64,000 nt of DNA from Turnera subulata (GCA_028386065.3 JAKUCV010001843.1:62001-126000), one strand, 5' to 3'. Numbered from the stretch's first letter, positions 21,097-32,714 are shown. A program made the numbers and translations. The notes: generated from the letters alone by a model not told the origin.

Positions 21097-24000
21097 ATGT
21101 TTTCGTTGTCAAGCATGCCTTCAACAAGTTCAGTTTTATCAACATACACTGCCTTTGCAGCATCTGCAATGGTTGTTCGCACAGTAGTCAGTGAGCTGCA
21201 GAGCGTGGCCAACCAGTTAGTACCCAAGAAACTCCAAGAGAAGCTACTGTCTTATCTTGGGAAATTTTTTGGTGAGAAATTATCCCCACAACAGTTAACT
21301 CTCATCATCAATGAGTCAAACCCAAATCGTCACTCCACCAATGAAATTTACGAAGCTGCAGAAGTTTACTTGAGCACGAGAATCAGTCCCTCTGTCAGCC
21401 AGCTCAACGTCTTCAAAGATCCAGAAGAGGCAGAGTTAAGAGTGAGCATCACCAGAGGCGAAGAGGTTAATGACGCATTCGAAGGGATTGATTTGGTATG
21501 GGAATTTATACCCACAGAAACCCAAGACGGAAAAGAACACGGAAAAGAAAACAAGTCAGCCATGCTTAGCTTCCAGAAGCAATACAAGGACAAGGTCTTG
21601 AAGACTTACCTCCCCCATGTTGTGGAGAGATCAAAAGCCATCAAACATGCAAATAGGGTGATCAAGCTCCGTTCACTTGGAGATTGTGGTGATGAAGTCA
21701 ATCTAAACCATCCCTCAACTTTTGACTCGTTGGCAATGGACCCTATTCTGAAGAAAGAGCTGATGGATGATTTGGACAGATTCTTACAGCGAAAGGACTT
21801 CTACCGGAGAGTAGGGAAGCTATGGAAACGGGGGTACTTGTCGTATGGTCCCCCAGGTACCGGGAAATCAAGCTTGGTTGCTGCTATGGCCAATTACCTG
21901 AAATTTGACATCTACGACTTAGAACTCGCCAATTTGCGTGGGGGCAATTCATGTTTAAAGGAATTCCTGACCAGAACGTCAAATAGATCTATTATTGTGT
22001 TAGAGGATATTGACTGTACCATTCAGTTGCAGGATCGACGAAGAAGAGGGTATAGCCAGGATCCAGAAGATACAGAGTATAGTCAGGATACAGAGTATGG
22101 TCAGGGTAATGTCAAGGTAAGTTCATTGCTATTCCTTTTTTTTTTTTTTTTTTATTTTTATGGTCGAAGTAAGTTTCACTGGCAATAACACCAAATGACC
22201 AAAAGTACCTAAACCAAAAAAAAAATTGGTTCTGTGAAGCGGTAGTACAAATAAATTGATAAAAAAAGGTTCGGCTGTGCGCTTTCAATATAGGCCTCCA
22301 GTTTAGTAGGCTACTAGCTCCATGCCCGCGCCTTGCTGCGGGAATATTAGCTTTCTAACATAGCACTTTATTAATTTTATTTCAAATAAAAAGTATAATA
22401 ATAATTTTTAAAATTAATTATATGTCAACTTAAATATATATATAAATACATGAGGGTATGATGAATCTAAAGAATTTCTCCCAATTTGATAGAATAATTA
22501 AATAATAAATTTATACATTCGTTATATATACTTATAATTAAATAGTTTAATTATTTCTAATATAATCAATTCTATTAGGTTCATAATTAATTAAACTTAC
22601 AGAGTTCAAGTTTTAAAATTTCTGGCAATGGCACAACTCGAAAGATGGAGCACAAAAACTTACTTCTGGATGGAGTATTTGATAAAGCATTAATCAAATG
22701 TTTCAAAAGTCAACTAATAAAAGCTAAAAAAATATTTTAAAATTTTTACTCACCATAAATTACTTCAATAAATGAGATATAATAAGAAAGTGTGTTTTTT
22801 TTATTATTTTTTCTTCAATGAATTCTGGCACCGGATAAGATTCTTGTATTATTGTGTATAAGGTAAATAGTATCTCTTAATAAATAACGAAATAAATAGT
22901 AAATAACATGATAAAAATGTTGTACCATTTCGGATTTTTCTTAAAAATGATGTCAACACAATTAAATGTTGCTCACAATAGAATTTAACGTTTGCTAGTA
23001 TTTCTTAGAACATTTAAATTGTGAACGAAAAAAGGCAAGTAACTAAAGGCATTTTAGGAATTTTGAGGACATAATTGTAAGAATGGAGAGCAGTTAAAAT
23101 TGTCGATATAACTGTGACGGAATCCCACATCGGAAAGGTAGGGGAAGGTTTTGGGCCATATATACAGGGGTGCTGCACACTCCACTAGGTTGACCTTTTG
23201 GGGAGAGGGTAATGACCCCGTGACAAGTGGTAGCGGAGCCGACCAGACCCAACTCCGATGTCACGCCAAGCGCTCCGTGGGGACGGAGTAGGCAGGGTGC
23301 CCGGTCGACGACGGGGGCGTCGTCGGATTCGGTGGGGGAGAATGAAACGCCCCGACCCGTATTTACTGTACACTGTAAACACGTGCCAGAACTGTGACGA
23401 CCCAACCAAAATAAGACCAGCATACAGTGTATATAACAGGAACACGGGCTCAACAACCCAAAATAGGAAACATCATAAATAACTCAACCGGCCCAATGGC
23501 CCAATAATAATAAAAGTATGCACAGCGGAAGACTTAATAACTCACATAAACACTGTATGAGACATAGATGCAAACTATGGATCCGAGCCCTGTCCAAGGG
23601 ATAACGCTGCAGCCTGTCTGGAATGCACCAATCTTGTACCAAAAATAACTCATCCTACGGGATGAAAGCCCGCAGGTGAGGGGTGAGTCCGAAGTGCTCA
23701 CCGACGAAGGAAAGACAATCAATATGCACACTAAAATTACTCAAGTCTAAAACAGGCACAACAGCCGATCAAAAGACCCGACTCAAAATCGGTCCAAGAC
23801 CAAAAGACTCAAATAAAAATCCAATTTTCCAATTTTATCTTTCCGGGCCCCGTCACGGATAAGCTAGGGTCGTACCAGGTTATCAACGTGCTCCTGGTGC
23901 CAGATAAAAAAGAACCCGGGATCAACATCCCAATATCAAACTCAGAGATCAACATCCCAATCAAACCGACATCAACATGCCCATCAAAGTAACCCAGATC

Positions 24001-27000
24001 ATGGCCACCACAAAACAGCCTCAAACCATCCGGTCGTACCTCTACTTACCACGTGACAATTATATTACCGTCATTAAAATCAAACTCACAGGGATCGACA
24101 TCCCTAACCAAAATACCGGGATAGACATCCCAAACCAAACCAAGGATCGACATCCTTGTCTCAATTTATTAATTAATCCATTATACTTATTCCAAAAGAC
24201 ACAGAAAATCAACACGGGGATAAACATCCCAAAAACCAACATGGGATAAACATCCCGAACCAAACCACAGAAAATGCAACATGCAATAATCAACAAACAC
24301 AATAACCGAGTAATATAGGCACATATCGAAGGAAATCCATCCTCACCTTGGCCGATTACTCAACTCCGGAAATAATGACCGGTCCGACGCCTGCTCCTCG
24401 GGAAACTGCCCGATATCCAAACCTATACCACAAAACAATATACACTCACATAAATGCACATAATCGGTATACTATGATGCCAAACTGCGAAATACCCCAT
24501 CCCGGTTCCTATCCGTTATTATTAACTTTTACCGAAAATATTTTACTGTACGTATTTCTGAATATAATTTCGGTACCATACTTTAATTAAAACTCTTTTC
24601 ATAATACTTTCATAAAATAACTATAATTTTCCAAAATTATAATCTCCATATTTTTTCCAGAAAAATAATAACCTATTTATAATTTCCAGAAAATATTTAT
24701 AGTATTTATATTTTTCTATATATAATAATATTTTCCAAAACAAAATATATTTACTTTTAATCTTCAAAGTACATATATATATATATATATATATTTTCCA
24801 AAAAGATATTATTTATACTTGGTAATACATTTTCAGAATATTAAATACCATATTTACAGAATTTTGTGAGACGCCCCGACCCGTATTTACCGTACACAGT
24901 AAACACAAGCCGGAACTGTAACAACCCAACCCAACATGACTCAGCATACAGTGTGTACAACAACAACTCGGCCCCAACGGCCCAAAATATCAAACATCAA
25001 TAATAATAAAACCGGCCCAATGGCCCAACAACAATAATAATATGCACAGCGGAAGACTTAACGACTCACAAAGACTCTGCATGCAACCCATGATGCAACT
25101 AATGGATCTGAGTCCTGTCCAAGGGATAACGCCGCAGCCTGTCTGGAATGCAATATACCTGAACCACAAATAACTCAACCTACAGGATGAAAGCCCGCAG
25201 GTGAGGGGTGAGTCCGAAGTGCCCACCGGGTAAACCCATAAGCAAATATACATATACATACACCGTAACTATTCCAAGTCACAACACAACAATTAACCAA
25301 GGTTCTCACGAACCTTAAATACACACTGGTGATTCTAGACACGCTATTCCAATTTTATTATCAGGGCCCCTATCACAAGCTAAATGATGGCCGTCGCCTG
25401 GTAGTCAAGCTAGCTAGCCCGTGGACCCCGCCCTGGTACCTCCATGTAAAACTGGCACAGACAGGGAGCAGACCCCAAGCACACTCTCCCCCAGCGCCTA
25501 AAAATAATAATCGGTATAGACAGGGAGCAGACCCCAAGCACACTCTCCCCCAGCACCATAAATCAGACTACCATCTGGCAGTTCCAACATTTAACTGTGA
25601 CTCACTAGATGTCTAAGTGTATTCAATTTTATTATTTCCTTTCCCTCGACTAATTACCACATCTCTATCATCCAACCATTATCTCATTATCCCGAGCAGG
25701 CTCGCAGCCTCTCCGCTCGTCTGGATAATAACCAATATCAAACTGTCATCACATAATAGTACCCCCGGTACTCAACTCTCACAATTCTACAGTCAACAAC
25801 TACAATAATCTTACTTATATCCACAATCCCAACATCATCAATTACATCAACAGCAACAATAATTTCAACAACATCAACGGCAGCAATTATCAACTTAATA
25901 CCTCACACAACAACCATACACTGCCACAAGGCTTCACACCAGCAATGACACATATAGTCAACAGCTCAACAGTAGCAATAATCTCAACAACATCGATGAC
26001 AACAATTATCAACATAATTCATCACACAACAAACCATACACAGCCACAAAGTATCATACCAGCATCATTGGACTCAGTAAACAAACAGCAACTTGATATC
26101 ACGGGATGTAAATAAATATTTACTTAACCTCACCTTAGCCGATTACTCAACTCTGGAAATAAGGACCGGTCCAACGCCGGCTCCTCGGGAAACTACCCGA
26201 TATCCAAACCTAGCGGGTTGAGCTGCTGTGACGGCGACGGCGAGCTCGGGAAGGAAGGGCGAGCGAGGCAAGCCACCAGCGGACGGAGAGCGGCACGAGG
26301 GTGGCGACAACTGGGCACGGCGGCAGCTGCTGATGTTGCAGGTGGCAGGGAGAAGCAGATCCGTGGGTCGCGTGGCGGGTCTAAGGCGCGTCACGGCGGA
26401 TACCGCGGCGGAAGGAGGAGGAGGCGACGGGGTTCCGGTCGCGACGGCATGGGGAATTCGACGGTGGCGGCGGTGGCACGAGTCTCGGCGCCGGTCGTCC
26501 TCCCGTGTACAGTAGCAGGCGCCGGTCGTCCTCCTTTTTTTTCTTTTTCTTTGATTTCCTTCTTTTTATTTTTTTCCTCTCTTTTTTTTTTTCCGATTCC
26601 ATTTCTCAGTTCTTTTTTTCTTTTCCCACTTCCTCTCTTTTTTTTCTGATTTTTCTTCTTTTTTTTTCTTTCTTTCCTTTTTTCCTCTTTTCCTCTCTTT
26701 TCCTTTTTCTCTCTTTTTTTCTTTTTTTTTCCTTCTCCTCTCCTTCTCTTCTCTTCTTCCCCTCTTCTGCAGATTCCTCCTTTTTATAAACCGTGTTTAA
26801 CTATTAAACATGTGATAATCAATAATGCGGGCGGGTCCGATCCGGACCAGAAAATAACTGATACCCCCTTAGTTATTTTCCGGTGTGATTTTCTGAGAAA
26901 TTCCGAAACCCGAAAAATACCAACTTAGTTCCGAAAAATCCACGGAAAACTCACGGGCGCGGAAAAACCCTCGGTTTCGAAAAACAACTACCGATTTACC

Positions 27001-29591
27001 TCGAATTAATTACCCGAGATTAATTCATTCGGTAAATCACTGTATAACGACTTTAACAGTCCCGGTAAAAATCCAAATTTTACCCGGGCTGTTACATTTT
27101 GTCATACATATATTTTTCTCCAAAATTTATTTCCCGAAATTATTTATGTTAACGTACATATATACTTTCCAAAAGTATTATTTACTCTATAGTATTTTTT
27201 TCAAAGGATATAATTATATCTTGTAATTTTAATTATTCTGTCTATTTTCTAGGAATTATATAATTTATAAAACCATAAATATATTTTACCAACAAGGTGT
27301 TGGCGCAGTGGTCCAGCATGCTGCGGCCCCTTAACTCACACGTCCCGGGTTCGATCCGGAGAAACGTGGAGGTATGGAAAATGCACCTGTTGGGAGTGGT
27401 TAAATATGTTGGGCCCCGCTCGTGGTCTTAGGCTAAATGCCCGGGAAGTGAGATTGGGTGTCGAGCCACGGATGAGATTAGTCTGGCTTGTCGAGCTGGG
27501 ATACTCATTAGTATCATAAAAAAAAAAACCATAAATATATTTTTTTCCAGATAATACATTTTTTAATTATATAGTTTTTTTTTTAATAAAACCTGGTCTG
27601 GGCCAAATGGAGCAGCCCAAACATCGGCCCAGCAACCATAGCCCATCACTATTGACCAAGCCCAAATACCCAAGCCCACTAGCCCACGGATGCAACCCAC
27701 GATCCGTCGAGTCATCACATCCGGGTCGATCTAGACCCGTTGCTCAACCGGGTCGTGCTCACCTATAATCCGAATCCACGCGGGTTCGACGGTAGGCGGG
27801 GCGACGGCGCGAGAACAGCGGCACGGGTCGGCGTCGCGACGGTTGCAGGAGATGCAGGCGACTGCTGGCGGTCGTCTCAGTTGTCATGTTGCAGCGGGGA
27901 GGAAGCGACACCGGCGACGCGAGGAGGCGGATCCGAGTCGGGTCTCCTCGTCCAAGGGCGGTGGCATGGCTGGAGATGGTGGCGTTGTGGCGGCAGTGGG
28001 TCGCGAGCACGACGACAAAGAGGAGGCGAGGGCGGCTCTGCTGCGACTTGGGTCGTTGGCTGCAACGGCAGGGGAGAAGGGTGGCGGCTGATGGCTCATC
28101 CTCCTCCTCCATCTCTTTTTTTTTTTTTAATTTCCTCTCTTCCTTTTCTTTTCTTTCCGATTCTCTCTTCTTTTTTTTTTTATTTTTCTTCTTCTCCTCT
28201 CCTCTCGGTTTTTCTTTTTCAGTTTCTTTTTTTTCTTTTTTTTTTCTCTTCTCTCCTTTTTTCCCTCTTCTTTCTTTTCTCTCTTTTTTTTTCTCTCTTT
28301 TCTTTTTCTTCTCCTCTTCTTCCCCTTTCCCTTCTTCTTCACCGGTTTTAATCTGTTTTTTTCAACTGTGCAACATGTGAAGCTTCAATAATGCAGCTTG
28401 TCTGCATTATTAAGCGAGTCCGGTCCGGACCAGAAAATAACCGATACCCCCTTAGTTATTTTCCGGTGTGATTTTCCGAGAAAATCCGAAACCCGAAAAA
28501 TACCAACTTAGGCCCGAAAAATCCACGGAAAAATCACGAGCGCGGGAAAACTCTCGGTTTCGAAAAACGACTCCCGATTTACCTTGAATTAATTACCCAA
28601 GATTAATTCAACAGTAAATCACGGTAAAAAGACTTTTACAGTCCCGGTAGAAATCAAAAATTTTACCCGGGCTGTTACAGAGAATGTGACAGAATCCCAC
28701 ATCGGAAAGGAAGGGGAAGTTCTTGGGCCATATATACAGGGGTGCTGCACACCCCACTAGGTTGACCTTTTGGAGTGAGGGTAATGACCCCGTGACAATA
28801 ACACTCCAAGCTAACATGAAGAAAGGGGAAGAAAAGTAAAAAATAACCGTGGAAGCTAGAGGGTATAAAATTAAAATCATTTCACCTATTTTTTAAGAAT
28901 GATTCATTTTAGATATATTGTATAATAATAAGCATATGAATCAGCCTTTATTTGCTAGATAAAAAAGAATTAATAGAACCATTTGTTGTGCATAGAATAA
29001 TGGATTTAAACGAAACAGCACTTCTGCACTTGGATGTGTCCTAATGCTTATATATTATTGCAGCTAACACTTTCTGGACTGCTTAACTTTGTCGATGGAT
29101 TATGGTCAAGCTGTGGAGATGAGCGGATATTTGTGTTCACTACAAACTACAAAGACAGGCTAGACCCTGCTTTGCTCAGACCTGGGCGCATGGACATGCA
29201 CATTCACATGTCCTATTGCACCCCTGCTGGATTCAGGATCCTTGCTTCAAACTACCTCAATACTCAGGATCATTCCCTTTTTGCCGAAATTGAAGAGTTG
29301 ATCCAACAGGTGCATGTAACTCCAGCAGAGATTGCCGGGGAACTTATCAAAACTGATGATGTTGATGCTGCTCTTAATGGACTTATTGAGTTTCTGTTGA
29401 GGAAGAAGGAGACAAAATGTGTAAAACCCAGCGTCGAGGAGGAACAAAAGTTGATGAAACCAAAAAAGAGGAGGGAGAGGGAAATGAGGAAACTGGGAAG
29501 AAATGTAAAAAGAAGAAAGCTAAGAGAAATAAGAGGAATGCTGGAGGAAGAAGAGGCGGAATCTAATTTTAGTAGTGGGCCTAGTGGTTAA
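21097..29591 (+). CDS. AAA-ATPase copy 2, BCS1/HSR4-type, intact across a 6.9-kb intron
   Basis: A membrane-anchored BCS1-clade AAA-ATPase, like the plant mitochondrial/ER AAA-ATPase ASD and HSR4 proteins; the substrate is unknown. Exon 1 is 21097-22116 (340 codons, donor GTAAGT). Exon 2 is 29064-29591. The joined frame is open, 515 residues. Visible parts are an N-terminal hydrophobic segment (about 10-30), the AAA-associated N-domain (to ~120), Walker A GPPGTGKS (251-258, Lys257), Walker B IIVLEDID (299-306), a variable Asp/Glu/Tyr/Gln-rich linker at the exon 1 end, sensor VFTTNYKDRLDP, arginine fingers RPGRMD (379-384) and a Lys-rich tail. Residue 249 is Ser where the other intact copies have Leu. 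The intron carries at least four nested transposons, so splicing efficiency is uncertain. Confidence 0.85.
22117..22312 (+). other. Ancestral 5' part of the AAA copy 2 intron
   Basis: Matches the start of the 359-bp intron of copy 4 (GTGAAGCGGTAGTACAAATA, CTCCAGTTTAGTAGGCTA). The match stops abruptly after GGCTA, and the corresponding right part resumes at about 28930. Confidence 0.8.
22313..22342 (-). mobile_element. Helitron-like 3' terminus
   Basis: On the minus strand the sequence is a hairpin (CCCGC ... GCGGG, 22342-22325), then a short spacer, then CTAG (22316-22313), followed by host T. This is the usual Helitron 3' end. Comparison with copy 4's intron puts the insertion point exactly here, after host GGCTA. 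The partner 5' end would lie near 28925, but I cannot see a clean TC terminus, so the body (22313-about 28925, excluding later insertions) is provisional. Confidence 0.55.
22343..23112. other. AT-rich body of the putative Helitron-like insert
   Basis: Non-coding and AT-rich; absent from the equivalent intron of AAA copy 4. No RepHel coding sequence is seen. Confidence 0.5.
23918..24256 (-). repeat. Hairpin array in family A LTR (copy D)
   Basis: Six perfect hairpins (plus-strand spelling): GGGAT-CAAC-ATCCC at 23918, GGGAT-CGAC-ATCCC at 24091, GGGAT-AGAC-ATCCC at 24118, AAGGAT-CGAC-ATCCTT at 24142 and GGGAT-AAAC-ATCCC at 24217 and 24243. A few degenerate units lie between them. Confidence 0.88.
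24867..27096 (-). mobile_element. Family A solo LTR (copy E) nested in copy D
   Basis: 2230 bp, starting TGAGACGCCCCGACCC and ending CCCGGGCTGTTACA on the plus strand. The target duplication TTTTG lies at 24862-24866 and 27097-27101. It shares both ends and the dyad block with the family, but its middle differs: there is no hairpin array and a 37-bp repeat is present instead. It has a GC-rich block at 26210-26520 and a pyrimidine tract at 26530-26775. Confidence 0.92.
25459..25554 (+). repeat. Two 37-bp direct repeats in LTR copy E
   Basis: AGACAGGGAGCAGACCCCAA and the following CTCTCCCCCAGC segment occur at 25459-25495 and again at 25518-25554, separated by 22 bases. Confidence 0.85.
27288..27526 (+). 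mobile_element. tRNA-derived SINE
   Basis: 239 bp with pol III box A-like TGGCGCAGTGG near the start, box B GGTTCGATCC about 45 bases on, and a 3' A-run after GTATCAT. It is bounded by a perfect 17-bp target duplication, AACCATAAATATATTTT, at 27271-27287 and 27527-27543. It inserted into LTR copy D. The tRNA-like head is not a functional tRNA because the body is a SINE. Confidence 0.92.
28803..29063 (+). other. 3' part of AAA copy 2 intron
   Basis: From about 28930 this matches the copy 4 intron (AAGCATATGAATCAGCC, TTTGCTAGATAAAA, ACCATTTGTTGTGCATAG). It ends at the acceptor TTATTGCAG. Confidence 0.75.
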
Positions 29592-30546
29592 CTTGTTACT
29601 ATGTATATTTTTTGTCCTTTTCAGTTTCAGTTTTTGGTGTTTCACCTCCCAGAATTTGCAGACGGAAGAGACCTTATAAGATAAGGAGAAAAATGTGGGT
29701 TATGGATGGTTCACTTTTAACCTTTTTAACTATGAAAGGTGTAATGTGGGGTAGGGGTGTTTCGGTTTGCTTTTAGTAAACTATTGACTCTCTCACCCGC
29801 ATGCATGCACCCGAGGATTTGTGTGGGTTCTGGTGTTCTTATTTCGTATCCGCAGCTCCCATGGTGGAGAGGTTAGCTGATGTGTTTTGTTTCGGTATGT
29901 TTTTGTTAAAAGTGCGGGATCATTCCTTCATTCATAGGCATACCAACTCGGACTAAAGCCAGTAGAGAACGAGTTTAAGAGTACATAAATCCCACAATAA
30001 TCAAAGAAAAAGAGGGTGGAATATACTCCATGGCCTCCTAAAACATCATAACAAATTGTTTTCAAGAACACATAAATAACTGAACCAAATTGTAACATAG
30101 TAGCGTAATCAAGAGTGGTCCACCCTTCTGCACCAAGACCACCTGTCTTTAATCAGGCTTCCATCTCCTCCCTATGTCTCATCTTAGCCTTAGGGGTCAT
30201 GAATCACCTGTGATGCTCTAGCCAGACGCTTTCAGTTTCAGTTTTGCTTCTTGGTTGTGGAGTAGGTTGGCATCTCTTTTTTAATAGAGAGAACTAGTTC
30301 AGCCATCGATTAAATCCATTCGGAGTACCTATTATAGCATTGCCTTCCTCCGTCCCCAAGACACTTCCTGCCCTTCACTTCCTTCCTCTTCCTTGAGTGT
30401 CCTTGATAGGCTGTTTGTTGGGGGTTGTGTCTTCAGACGGGTTCTATTGGTTGTTGACTCCATAAGCCTTCGCTTAAGATGACTTCAAGATTAAGGGAAC
30501 ATAGTATAGTATGCAATTGAAAACACAACAAAGCAACCAATGCGGA
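29592..30546 (+). other. AAA copy 2 3' UTR and duplicated downstream block
   Basis: After the stop the sequence matches copy 4's 3' UTR (TTTTCAGTTTCAGTT, GGTGTTTCACCTC). The block 30120-30520 closely matches 60310-60660 downstream of copy 5 (AGACGCTTTCAGTTT, GGAGTAGGTTGGCA, GTTGGGGGTTGTGTCTTCAG). It is therefore part of the tandem unit. No coding sequence is recognised. Confidence 0.6.
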
Positions 30547-30650
30547 TGTGGGAGTAAGTGATTTGGTTTCGCTTAAGCGAAATTTCCATTGGAAGACTCA
30601 CTTACCATACTCAGTACTCGAGCCAGATCGAATCCGAATTAGTCGGGTCA
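30547..30650 (+). mobile_element. Au-like SINE relic
   Basis: The 3' part reads ATCGAATCCGAATTAGTCGGG, which resembles the Au SINE end and the relic at 60690-60827. It sits at the same place in both units, within an AAA 5' UTR-like segment. Confidence 0.45.
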
Positions 30651-30776
30651 AAGCTTTGGACACCGAATGAGAAACAATAAAAGAATAACACAGCAAAGCA
30701 GCAACTCATACGAAGAAAGCTCTTATTGATTCCAAATCCATCAGTTTCCATACCCATATACTCTTTCAATTCAAAC

Positions 30777-30940
30777 ATGTTTTCACTGTCAAGCATGCCT
30801 TCAACAACTTCGGTTTTATCAACATACACTGCCTTTTGCAGCATCCCAAGAAACTCCAAGAGAAACTACTGTCTTATTTTGGGAACTTTTTTTGTGAGAA
30901 ATTATCCCCCCCACAGTTAACTCATCATCAATTTTATAAC
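30777..30940 (+). pseudogene. AAA-ATPase copy 3, 5' relic
   Basis: The ATG at 30777 opens the same frame as the intact copies (MFSLSSMPST, SVLSTYTAF). About 90 bases are then deleted, joining GCAGCATC to CCAAGAAACTCC. Homology ends in the codons around LSPQQLT at about 30925. No Walker motifs are present. The upstream ~60 bases match AAA 5' UTRs. Confidence 0.85.
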
Positions 30941-32390
30941 AAGTGACAAAGACTGGTCACCAAAGCAATGGATCCACCAGTCGGCGTACAGACTGACTTT
31001 TACTGTAGTATTAATTGATTGATCGTATAGTTTTAAATTTTTTTCCCTTATCTATGGAAAACCTCTCCATTTAACCTTATATATTAGGTTTTTTTTTTTC
31101 CAAATACCTATCTAATTAAGACGCATCTCTAACATTCCTAAATATAGAATTAATTTCTAGTTTTTCTTCTATTGAAAAAATTCAATAAAAATTATAAAAA
31201 TTTAATTAAAGTATTGTTAGGCTATTTCTTTCTTCCTCTAAAAGTTTAAATTGTCTATTTATTTGATCACCTTCAAAGATATCCAAACCAACTTTCTTTT
31301 CTTTTTCTTTCTTTTCCGTTATTGGTTTTCTTTTATAACTATAATCATATTTTAGTATTACTTTAAAAAGCTGAAATTTAATAATTTTTCCAACCATTCA
31401 TGATAAAGGTTAGTATTATCTGTTTTAGTATTTTAATAGAGCTTACAAAATATTATTTAAAAATTAAATTTAATAAGATTTAGTTAAAAATTAATTTTCT
31501 CAAGCACTTCTAAACTGGATCCAAGTATGATTAAGGAACATACAGATAAATTATAACATATAAGAGTAATTGAAAGAAAAAATACCATTTAAAAGGATAA
31601 TATGAAAAATTTTCAAAAAGAGATAATATGGTTAAATAACTATTTTATTTAACTCATAATAATTTTTTTTATTTTATTAATAGAAAGGCAAACTACAAAC
31701 TAATTTTATATTTAGAGATATAAGAGATGGATTTAAAAGTAAATACATATTTAGAAAAGAAGCCCTAATATACATAGGGTAAACAGAGAAATTTCTCCGA
31801 AACTCTACTTTAGAAAAATGAAAATTTGAGAATGCAACTCTTCACTCCAAAATAAACTTTTATTCCAATTCAGTGATTTCAAACATCATGAACTGCCATG
31901 CGCATGCAGAATATATAAAACATAAATTCAGGAATATGATTTATATATCTATTTTTGTTGCAAATATCTTATTATTTTAGTAAAATAAGGTATAAAAAAG
32001 TTACGAGAAAGTATAAGATGGTCAATTGTGGCTGCGGGATGTAATTTTGAATTTATTATTATAGTTGTGCACCATCAAATGCTAGCCGTTGATTGATTTT
32101 AGATGACTTAAAGATTAAGGGAACATATGCCACCAACCAGGAGTCTTGGTTCACGGGGGAGTTGGGGAAAGTTGTATAAGGAGGGATAAGGAGGGTTCCA
32201 ATAATTATTGAGAGTAATTAACCTAATAGAATTAGGACTAAGATTTATGCAATTGAACTTAACTAATAAAGCCCATTAGGGTTTCTAAAAGAAAAAAAAT
32301 AAAGCCCATTAAGACTAAACTTTATGAAATTGATCGTAACTAATTTAGTGTGGCTAGGTTAGCTTAGGTCGGTGAGAGGAGTGCCCTTGT
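30941..32390 (+). repeat. AAA-unit flank (unit of copy 4)
   Basis: The most complete example of the AT-rich flank shared with 15795-15863/19606-20690, 43680-43736/48971-49305/55925-56940 and 61080-61686. It ends in the conserved promoter block TTAGCTTAGGTCGGTGAGAG. No gene or RNA is recognised inside. Confidence 0.8.
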
Positions 32391-32394
32391 ATTT

Positions 32395-32404
32395 TATATA
32401 AATA
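32395..32404 (+). promoter_or_regulatory. TATA box of AAA copy 4
   Basis: TATATAAATA, 311 bp upstream of the ATG, in a context nearly identical to that upstream of copy 2 (GTATTTTATATAAATAGAAA). Confidence 0.65.
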
Positions 32405-32714
32405 GAAACGAAAGGGAAGTATTTAGGTGTGCATATAATACATTGTTATTAGGGTTTTCTATAATATCAGAGAATATCCTCCCAATCTTATTCTCTGCAC
32501 CGTCATACATAATCCTTGTAGTGAGCCGAACCGATACCGTACAGATTTAACTTCTTGTCATCAGATAGCTTCGGGGAGAAGCAGATCGTGTCTTTTTTCC
32601 TTGTATAAAAAAGCATTGAAAACACAGCAACGCAGCAATTCATACACAGAAAGCTTTTATTAATTCCTAAACCCATCAGTTTCCATACCCATATACTGAT
32701 CTTCCAATTCAAAC

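Larger units (their letters stand above)
23343..28679 (-). mobile_element. Family A solo LTR (copy D) inside the TRIM
   Basis: The ends TGTAACAGCCCGGG (at 28679, minus strand) and CGTTTCA (at 23343) are flanked by GAGAA at 23338-23342 and 28680-28684. It inserted exactly between the TRIM polypurine tract and its 3' LTR. Without the inner LTR (24867-27096) and SINE it is about 2.85 kb. It has the hairpin array (23918-24256), dyad block (23648-23702), a GC-rich part (27740-28090) and a pyrimidine tract (28110-28345). Confidence 0.93.
23113..28797 (+). mobile_element. TRIM element, split by a nested solo LTR
   Basis: Two matching 113-bp LTRs at 23113-23225 and 28685-28797 begin TGTGAC(G/A)GAATCCCACATC and end GACCCCGTGACA. 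After the first comes a primer binding site, TGGTAGCGGAGCC (23228-23240), and ~100 bases of GC-rich leader. A polypurine tract, GGTGGGGGAGAA (23331-23342), would sit against the second LTR. The target duplication ATAAC is present at 23108-23112 and 28798-28802. Without the insert the element is ~343 bp, a terminal-repeat retrotransposon in miniature with no coding region. Confidence 0.92.

Noticed and set aside
23094..23482. Proline/arginine-rich ORFs
   Set aside because: They cover the TRIM LTR, its leader and the start of the nested LTR, so they are explained by mobile-element sequence.
27288..27370. Functional tRNA gene
   Set aside because: Box A and box B are present, but no cloverleaf with acceptor pairing follows. 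The A-tail and target duplication show a SINE.
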